35,957 nucleotides of DNA from Liolophura sinensis. Taxonomy: Eukaryota; Mollusca; Polyplacophora; Chitonida; Chitonidae. The notes below the pieces were generated by a model. The model was not told where the DNA came from, did no database searches, and worked only from the letters and a program-made list of their open reading frames with translations. Shown in pieces: positions 29,744 to 35,957 of the stretch. Within the stretch, counting starts at the first letter, position 1. Every line of letters starts with the position of its first letter. Location: assembly GCF_032854445.1 (NCBI RefSeq), contig NW_027018355.1, positions 1-35,957 of the forward strand, read 5' to 3'. Position numbers and translations under genes: made by a program.

Positions 29744-29755
29744 TCATTCACGGAC
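29744..29755. repeat. Right target-site duplication of the 41-bp SINE-tail insertion
   Basis: TCATTCACGGAC, as at 29691-29702. Confidence 0.9.
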
Positions 29756-29989
29756 TACGAATTTGAAATTTGATATGGAATTCATGCCTGGAATATCCAC
29801 TGTCTGACCGGCATCACTGAAAACTGATGACCGCTTCTCTCTTGTGTGTTATCGGCTTTATTTCTTATTTGTATCCATTCTTACATACCTTTGTCTTTGG
29901 GAGCTGGTGTTAAACGTTGTTTTGGAAATAGATATTGTAATTATCGACTTGGAACGCCTTTTACGGGTTACGAATGGTATTTGAATGTC

Positions 29990-30008
29990 GGACATGACGC
30001 TTATATTA
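29990..30008 (+). repeat. Right copy of the 19-bp direct repeat bracketing the Penelope-like element
   Basis: Identical to 27456-27474; sequence beyond it (AGGTAGTTGGAG) does not match the left copy. Confidence 0.85.
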
Positions 30009-30957
30009 GGTAGTTGGAGTAAATTTGAAGCTTCATTTTGGCATTACACCGAAAGTGATTTACTTAAATATCGTTTACTATTTGGCACAGGTGTCCCATC
30101 GCATGTGTCGCATCAATACTACAAGCATAAAACTGAAAACAAGACTAATGTTATGGCAATTATTATATTGAATACGAAATGTAATATTTACAAACATTAA
30201 AATTTTATAAGCATTCACGGACAAATAAGACATTAACATACGTCCACAACAAATCAATGTTTTTAACTTTTCTTACAAGAAAAACAACCAAACCACTTAC
30301 TGTCTAAATGCGAAATAATACAGATATAAGAAAAAACAACAACAACTGACTATTTTGGTAGAACTCAACTGATTTATTAACTGATTACCCATGATTATTT
30401 TCATGATTAACAGAGTACCTGAAGTAAACCAGAGTATTCACTGGCAGCTTTTTCAAAGTGCACAATTTCTAGGAGCACTGAGCCCTGTAATAAGTACTAG
30501 AACACAATGGCAAAAGGCAATGACATCGATCATAAGTATGACTACCTTTACAGACCTAGATGTAGAAGTGCTATCAATCACTCGCCACTATCATGACCAA
30601 AACCCATAAACAGAGTGAGTGGATAGGTCTTTCACATTTCCTGTCCTATACAGTATTGCAAGTAGCATAAAGATGTGTTCTTACCCGTTGTGCAGGTTGA
30701 TTGGATTGAGATCGCACTTGAGTATACAGACCAGCACAAAATGTCATCATTCATGCAATACCTAAACTACAGGCAATTTTCCAAGGACTAAAATTCATGC
30801 AGTAAAGAAATTATCTGTGTAGTACTCAGCAATGCTCCTTATCCATATATCTGTAATGGTATACATAACTTTACTTTCTGTAAAGTTAAGATATTTCATC
30901 ATCTGAAAATATTTCCCCAACATACTCCAGCAGGAAGTCCCCTTTCTTTGTAACGCT

Positions 30958-30960
<3 letters not shown>
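30009..30960. other. Unique sequence without recognised features
   Basis: AT-rich DNA with only incidental frames. A third CATTCACGGAC word occurs near 30213, similar to the 12-bp duplication at 29691, with no insertion attached. Confidence 0.4.

Positions 30961-31023
<63 letters not shown>
30961..31023. repeat. (TA)n microsatellite, left of the Tc1-like insertion
   Basis: About 62 bases of alternating A and T ending where the transposon terminus begins. With 32538-32585 it forms one original microsatellite split by the transposon. Confidence 0.95.
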
Positions 31024-31029
<6 letters not shown>

Positions 31030-32534
31030 ACAAAAATATAAACGCACCAACCTATATATCCAAGTCAAACTGACCATTATTTGGAAATGGTCAAACCAGT
31101 GATATATTTGTTTAATGGGTCCTACGTGTTGCACAACACAAGTGGTCCCATTGCAATTGACCATTCTGAGTGGGTATACTCAAATGCTGAAAAAGTCAAC
31201 CCATGTGACCAATGGGGCATGACAGTGCGATGGTCAGTGTGCGTGAGCAACACGCAGACATTCCTTACAGCTTGCTCAGTAAAAGGCCACCCCAAAGTGT
31301 GGATTTGTGCCACATGCCGACATGCCACAGATGCCACAAATCACGAGGGAGCGTGCCATTGGCATGCTTAATGCTGGGTTATCTGTTACTGCTGTGGCAG
31401 CCCAACTGAATGTGCATCATTCCACTATCAGCCGCCTGAGGACACGCTTCAGAGAGACTGGTACCACAGTCAACCGCGCACATGCCCGCCGGCCACGTGT
31501 GACCACGCCCGCACAAGACCAGCACATGCGGTTCCAACACCTGCGTGATCGGACCCGCCCAGCAACCAGAACTGCTGATGAGACTGTTGGTCTTCACAAC
31601 AGGCGGATTTCAGCCCAGACAGTCAGGAACCGGCTGCGGGAGGCTCATCTCCTGTCACGTCGACCACACCAGGGCATCAACCTAACGGTAGCCCGACGTC
31701 GGACACGACTAGACTGGGCCAATATTCATGTGCGCTGGACACTTGCTCGTTGGAGGACTGTGCTCTTTAGTGACGAATCTCGCTTCCAGCTGCACCATGC
31801 TGATGGCAGAGTTCGGGTTTGGCGCCGTGTTGATGAGCGGTATGCTGACGCTAATGTCCTGCGACGGGTGGCTTATGGTGGCGGAAGTTTCATGGTGTGG
31901 GCAGGCATTTGTCATGGACAGCGCACACGTCTGCATTTCATCGACGGAAACCTTAATGCACAACGTTACCGAGATGAAATCCTTAGACCTATTGTTGCGC
32001 CCTTTGTGGTGCTCCATCATTTGACTTTCCAACACGACAACGCCCGCCCACACACTGCCAGGATATGCAGGGACTTCCTTGAGGAGGAGGATATTTCTGT
32101 CCTCAACTGGCCGCCGTATTCACCAGACATGTCATCCATTGAACACCTCTGGGATGTTCTGGATAGGCGTGTCCGCCACTGGGTTCCAGTTCCCCAGAAC
32201 ATTCGCCAAATGCGAGTGGCACTCCAGGAGGACTGGGACGACATCCCCCAGCCCACAATTGACAACTTGGTGATGTCCATGCGTCACCGGTGTACAGCTC
32301 TACGCGAGACTAATGGTGGTCACACGCGTTACTGAGGTCTCTGAACTTGGCCCATTGACCCCCATTGTCCTCTTCCTGCCAATACTGCTGGGCTATTGCT
32401 TGAGAATTGATTGCAATGCTCGCAAATTAAAGCTGAATTGTTCAGAAATATGTCCCATTGTTTTGGAATATTTACTATATTTTGTGACATAAAAATAACA
32501 GAAAACATTTGTTCGTGCGTTTATATTTTTGTTC

Positions 32535-32538
<4 letters not shown>
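31024..32538 (+). mobile_element. Tc1-like transposon, apparently intact
   Basis: The inverted ends are ACTGAACAAAAATATAAACG (31025) and the complement of CGTTTATATTTTTGTTCGGT (ending 32537), differing at one of 20 bases and extending a few bases further inside (CACC/CACG, AAC). Both ends abut (TA)n, so the TA target duplication merges with the microsatellite and the boundary is good to a base or two. The element is about 1.5 kb with a single open transposase gene, so it could be autonomous or very recently active. Confidence 0.9.
31307..32335 (+). CDS. Tc1/mariner-type transposase, DD34E, intact
   Basis: This enzyme cuts and pastes the element into TA sites. It has 342 codons without interruption, the usual length for Tc1 transposases. 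The N-terminus has two helix-turn-helix units (about 15-50, with VHHSTISRLRTRFRETG, and 70-115, with ISAQTVRNRLREAHLL) separated by an AT-hook-like ARRPRVTT. The catalytic triad is complete: D156 (LFSDESRF), D244 (FQHDNARPHTA) and E279 (YSPDMSSIEHLW), with 34 residues between the last two. A glycine-rich box YGGGSFMVWAG lies at 190-200. The start is the first ATG in frame, but Met6 or Met9 are equally possible. It ends NGGHTRY, much like the second Tc1 protein (RGGHNRY), and shares under half its residues with it by eye. Confidence 0.93.
   Translation: MPHADMPQMPQITRERAIGMLNAGLSVTAVAAQLNVHHSTISRLRTRFRETGTTVNRAHARRPRVTTPAQDQHMRFQHLRDRTRPATRTADETVGLHNRRISAQTVRNRLREAHLLSRRPHQGINLTVARRRTRLDWANIHVRWTLARWRTVLFSDESRFQLHHADGRVRVWRRVDERYADANVLRRVAYGGGSFMVWAGICHGQRTRLHFIDGNLNAQRYRDEILRPIVAPFVVLHHLTFQHDNARPHTARICRDFLEEEDISVLNWPPYSPDMSSIEHLWDVLDRRVRHWVPVPQNIRQMRVALQEDWDDIPQPTIDNLVMSMRHRCTALRETNGGHTRY

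Positions 32539-32585
<47 letters not shown>
32538..32585. repeat. (TA)n microsatellite, right of the Tc1-like insertion
   Basis: About 48 bases of alternating T and A starting at the right transposon end; continuation of 30961-31023. Confidence 0.95.
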
Positions 32586-32587
<2 letters not shown>

Positions 32588-33602
32588 TATGATGTCTTAA
32601 CTGGCATAAAGCACATAAGATATAAGCCTGATACAGTGTACCAGTAATCAATAATTATGATAATTATGTGACAAATACATGAAGGGCTGCTTAAGAACTC
32701 CATGCAGGTGGTTTAGGACTAATTTTATGACACAAATAATCTAAGCCCTGATCAGTAGATTCTGAAACTGATTTCTGAAGGAACTTTCTTTGTCAAGGCC
32801 TGCATTACACCGATACTGGCCATCTTGGTCGGGTCACCATCTTCTTCGCTAGAACAAAGAGATTTCTTTGTATGAGATACAGTATGTGACCACATATTTC
32901 CCAATGCTTAAATACATGTATGTGTAAGATCAGGAGCATAATTAATCAATGTCGTTATACCGAGAAAACCTTGGGTGTACTCCAATGAATAAGCTAGGTT
33001 AGAATCCTTGCATAGCTCACAAGAATTTTTCAGATTCCAGTTCGAAAGGGGGTATAAATGAGCCCGCAGACACCATTTTAAATTAGATACGCACAATATG
33101 CTTATCCTTTCTGTTCACTTTACCATATATGTATATCTTGCATTTAAATTTAAACCGATAAGTTTAGCTTCACATTTATAACTAAGGTTCCTATTACAAA
33201 AGAGTATACCACGGGGTTTTCTAGTTACTTTGCCATACTGGTAACCACAAATACTATTATTAATACAAAGCACAACAACAACAAGAAAAACAGAATTATG
33301 TTTTGGGGGAAATTTAAAACTTACTCTCCTGTGAATATGGCATAATTGCGTGCATTTTTTCAAAAAAGAGTCAAAAATCATGAATGTTATCTATATAGTA
33401 CGTAAATATGAGGGTGTGTGATCACCCATATACTGTTACTGTTACAGGCAATACTGTTAACAGAAGTTTTATCTGACAGGTCTAATTAAACATGAAGAAA
33501 ATTCAATGCTGAAGAGGAGTAACAAATAGTCTTTGCACGGTTCTGAGAGCGCAGAAAAGTGGAGTGCCCGTGGTTGTCAATTCTCTCGCATGAAATTTAC
33601 TA
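32586..33602. other. Unique sequence without recognised features
   Basis: About 1 kb of AT-rich DNA between the two Tc1-like elements. No coding, splice or repeat signal I would support. Confidence 0.4.
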
Positions 33603-33797
33603 TACTATCCAAAAAAAGAAACGCATAACCCGGTTTTTGCGGAGGTGATGCAGTCTTTTCAATTATGCATAACTAAATAAGAATTGCTATTCTGCAAATA
33701 TTTTTTTACACAGATTAAGGAAGGGTCCATATCTAGACAACAAGGCCATCAACTTGAGGTAAGACACTCACAATGAGTCTCCCACTTGAGTGGAATG

Positions 33798-34826
33798 TCA
33801 GTATCTGTTGTGACCACCACGGGCACGAATAACAGTTCTGACACGCCTTCTCATGGACTGGATGAGACGCTGGATAGAGGCCTGTGGAATGTTCTGCCAC
33901 TCCTCCTGCAAACATGCAACTTGCTCTTGAAGCGTTTGGGGTTGAGGTTGACGTTGGCGTAGACGTCGATCAAGTTCATCCCACAGATGCTCAATTGGGT
34001 TAAGATCCGGGGAACGGGACGGCCAGGGTAGCACATTTACATTGTTTTCGGCGAGGAAGTCCCTTGTGACACGTGCCGTGTGCGGTCTGGCGTTGTCCTG
34101 CTGGAACAACTCCCGCTGAATGTCAATGACAGGTAAGAGGTGTGGCTGCAGGATGGTGTCTTGGTAGCGTACGGCCGTAAGATTTCCCTGAACCTGGACA
34201 AGATTTGTACGACCAGTATACGATATTGCTGCCCACATCATCACACTCCCTCCACCAAATCTGTCCACTTGGCGTACGCAGTTAGGGGCATAACGTTCGT
34301 GAGCAAGTCTGTAAACCCGGTTTCTACCATCACGTCTCTGCAATAGGAATCTGGTTTCTACCATCACCAACTGCGACTCATCACTGAACCAAATGCGTCG
34401 CCAGTTGCGTAGATTCCATGCAGTCACGTTGTTACACCATGGGAGGCGATTGGCGCGATGGTGAGGACGCAGCACGATCCCAACATAGGGCCTCCTGGCT
34501 CTCAGTCCATGTTCCCTCAGCCTGTTCCGCACTGTCTGACCTGATATCCTCCTCAGTCCCGGTATGCTGGCTGCTGTGCTTTCAGCTGTAGCACAACGGT
34601 CACGCAAATGGAGGACCCTTATGTAGCGATCTTGGGCTGCTGTAGTGACACATGGTCGACCTGAACGCCGACGGTCATTTGTTGTCCCAGTATTGTTGTA
34701 GCGGGCAGCAAGCCGTGAAATCGTGCTCTGGCTGACGTGTAGACACCTAGAAATGGACGATTGGGACTCTCCAGCTTGAAGTCTTCCAATGGCAATATTT
34801 CTTGTGACAGTGTCAAGACGTGGCAT
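33798..34826 (-). CDS. Tc1/mariner-type transposase, DD34E, with a 7-residue insertion
   Basis: 342 codons, open throughout. Helix-turn-helix 1 includes VSQSTISRLAARYNNTG (about 31-47), the linker is RRSGRPCVTT (53-62), and helix-turn-helix 2 includes ISGQTVRNRLREHGLRARRP (94-113). Catalytic residues: D149 (WFSDES), D244 (FQQDNARPHTA) and E279 (RSPDLNPIEHLW). The D149-D244 spacing is seven residues longer than D156-D244 of the first Tc1 protein, because QLVMVET sits directly after SDES and before RFLLQRRDG. That insertion comes from 21 bases (34353-34373), 15 of which copy 34319-34333. It lies beside the first catalytic Asp, so activity may be impaired although the frame is open. Confidence 0.9.
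   Translation of the reverse strand: MPRLDTVTRNIAIGRLQAGESQSSISRCLHVSQSTISRLAARYNNTGTTNDRRRSGRPCVTTAAQDRYIRVLHLRDRCATAESTAASIPGLRRISGQTVRNRLREHGLRARRPYVGIVLRPHHRANRLPWCNNVTAWNLRNWRRIWFSDESQLVMVETRFLLQRRDGRNRVYRLAHERYAPNCVRQVDRFGGGSVMMWAAISYTGRTNLVQVQGNLTAVRYQDTILQPHLLPVIDIQRELFQQDNARPHTARVTRDFLAENNVNVLPWPSRSPDLNPIEHLWDELDRRLRQRQPQPQTLQEQVACLQEEWQNIPQASIQRLIQSMRRRVRTVIRARGGHNRY
34319..34367. repeat. 15-bp direct repeat inside the second Tc1 transposase
   Basis: GGTTTCTACCATCAC at 34319-34333 and again at 34353-34367. The right copy is part of a 21-base insertion absent from related transposases. Confidence 0.85.
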
Positions 34827-35155
34827 GTTGAATCAGCTTGAAAACACCACTTGAAAGACGCCGATTTCCGGCCCGAAGTTGCGGTTTTATAGTCACACAC
34901 TGCATGCTTTCCATGCGTAAGTTCGGCGTGTAAGACTGCACATGATGCAGTGTGGTGCTGTATTTTTTACTTCTTCCAAAAACGGCCTCCAAGCTCAACA
35001 TTTTCAACCAAGAAATGTTTTGAGGAATAAAATGTGTGCTAACTGTGACTATTAACAATATTAAAACACATTTTGCTCATGAAATGAAGACAAAATGTAT
35101 TTATTTCATTTTAAAATAAAACAAAACACCTATGCGTTTCTTTTTTGGGATAGTA

Positions 35156-35655
35156 TATTACATCTTTGTTGTGAGCAATCATGTAACAGTGGTGAGAGGC
35201 TGTGGTTTCTCACGTGTGTGAAAAAAAGTTTTACTGTTCGCAGGAAGGAATGCACCGTATTTATCAATTTTTCTTTACCACGTTTACTATGGATAATTTT
35301 ATCATGTATGGTAGATGTACACGCACATAAAATAGTACATTTTAGAAAGTGCCTTTTTTTATCGAATTTCACTCATCCAAAACTGACTGCTTACCAATCT
35401 TTTTCAACGTGTCAAGCCTCCATCAGCCATGCTACCGTTCTGCACGTTTTACCATTTCAGGGCAGATGAAAACCTCACAAAGAGCCTGTAAATGTGTAGA
35501 ATGAAAAACTGTTCTGAGCTGTTTACATGCAATTCACTTAGGCCCTCCTACATCCACATTTTAACTATATGTACACACTTAACAACTAAAAAAGTACAGT
35601 CGTCACATGCCACATCGGATCTATTATTCATTTTTTGCTTTCAGGAAAAGTTAGG

Positions 35656-35659
<4 letters not shown>
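35156..35659. other. Unique sequence without recognised features
   Basis: AT-rich DNA; the 124-codon plus-strand frame (35095-35469) starts inside the Tc1 end and has no domain I recognise. Confidence 0.4.

Positions 35660-35705
<46 letters not shown>
35660..35705. repeat. (TA)n microsatellite
   Basis: Forty-six bases of alternating T and A. Frames rich in YIYIYI overlapping it are translations of the repeat. Confidence 0.95.
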
Positions 35706-35709
<4 letters not shown>

Positions 35710-35957
35710 TTGTATTCTTATACCAGTTTCAGTCAGTTTCTTTGAATTGAACTAGACCGAAATTGGGAAGACAGGTTAATTAGATGTCCTGCACATTAGA
35801 GTAAACATGTATATTGGGATGATGGATCATAGATATAGGACTACATCAGCACATGAAACAGTATGCTTGTAAACAGTCTGTCTGTAGTTGTAGTTTTTAA
35901 ACGTAAGATTGATAAAGTTGCAATGAAAATCTATATTGTTTTTGTCCTGAGCAAGTC

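Larger units (their letters stand above)
27456..30008 (+). mobile_element. Naiad-type Penelope-like element (N-terminal GIY-YIG), RT core deleted
   Basis: A Penelope-like retroelement with permuted domains: the GIY-YIG endonuclease precedes the RT, with a short CxC linker between, as described for Naiad elements. The left end lies exactly where LINE fragment E stops matching. A 19-bp word, CGGACATGACGCTTATATT, occurs at 27456-27474 and again at 29990-30008, a direct repeat consistent with the partial pseudo-LTRs of this group. A tiny SINE tail is inserted at 29703-29743. The outer 3' boundary is uncertain, as no sequence past 30008 could be tied to the element. Confidence 0.75.
33605..35153 (-). 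mobile_element. Tc1-like transposon with full-length transposase, 1549 bp
   Basis: The ends CTATCCAAAAAAAGAAACGC (33605) and the complement of GCGTTTCTTTTTTGGGATAG (ending 35153) match over 23 bases with one mismatch, flanked by the TA target duplication (33603-33604, 35154-35155). One open transposase gene lies on the minus strand. The good state of the ends and the frame suggests recent activity. The end sequence (AAAGAAACGCATA) resembles that of the deleted element at 24436-25669. Confidence 0.92.

Noticed and set aside
29820-29850. CTGATGA word suggesting a hammerhead ribozyme in the Penelope-like element
   Set aside because: No matching GAAA core with complementary stems was found, and Naiad-type elements are reported to lack canonical hammerheads.
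30886-31164. Frames rich in YIYIYI (also near 32411-32647 and 35492-35755)
   Set aside because: They are translations of (TA)n microsatellites.

Overview
The window is eukaryotic (metazoan) genomic DNA and is almost entirely transposable-element sequence. Indications are spliceable introns in the Harbinger genes, (TA)n microsatellites, tRNA-derived SINEs, Tc1 and Harbinger DNA transposons, a two-ORF APE-type LINE and a Penelope-like element with an N-terminal GIY-YIG domain. The SINE tails and the tRNA-SINE type resemble repeats I associate with molluscs, most likely a bivalve; this is from memory and no database was searched. I see no convincing host gene. The only intact long reading frames are two Tc1-type transposases near the right end.

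Layout. 1-6455: two copies of one LINE family meeting head to head near 1320 (A on minus, B on plus). 6456-8807: unique DNA with three tRNA-SINE copies and a short LINE 3' scrap. 8808-19034: a decayed PIF/Harbinger transposon of about 10.2 kb with matching termini. It carries a Myb/SANT-like accessory gene (plus, three exons) and a HARBI1-like transposase pseudogene (minus, one intron). It has been split by LINE copy C (minus, about 12105-16790), which in turn contains a 326-bp SINE with a clear 12-bp target-site duplication. 19035-21842: unique DNA, a 139-bp doublet, a ~58-bp tandem array and one weak candidate exon. 21843-25896: LINE copy D (plus), whose 3' UTR is split by an internally deleted Tc1 element. 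26010-27455: a SINE tail and rearranged LINE fragments (E, minus). 27456-30008: a Naiad-type Penelope-like element lacking the RT palm, with a 41-bp SINE-tail insertion. 30009-35957: unique DNA, an intact Tc1-like element inside a (TA)n microsatellite, and a second Tc1-like element on the minus strand with an odd 21-bp insertion beside a catalytic residue.

How the parts relate. The LINE has ORF1 (gag-like, zinc knuckle) and ORF2 (APE endonuclease, RT, RNase H), joined in all four copies that retain the junction by an overlapping UAAUG stop-start. Its 3' end (sequence around GCGTTAAGCC, then ATTC repeats) resembles the 3' ends of both SINE types present, so this LINE or a relative is a plausible mobilising partner. 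No wholly new system was found. The most informative observations are the UAAUG coupling, the nested insertions with readable target-site duplications, the permuted Penelope-like element, and the small insertions inside ORF1 of copy C and in the second Tc1 transposase.
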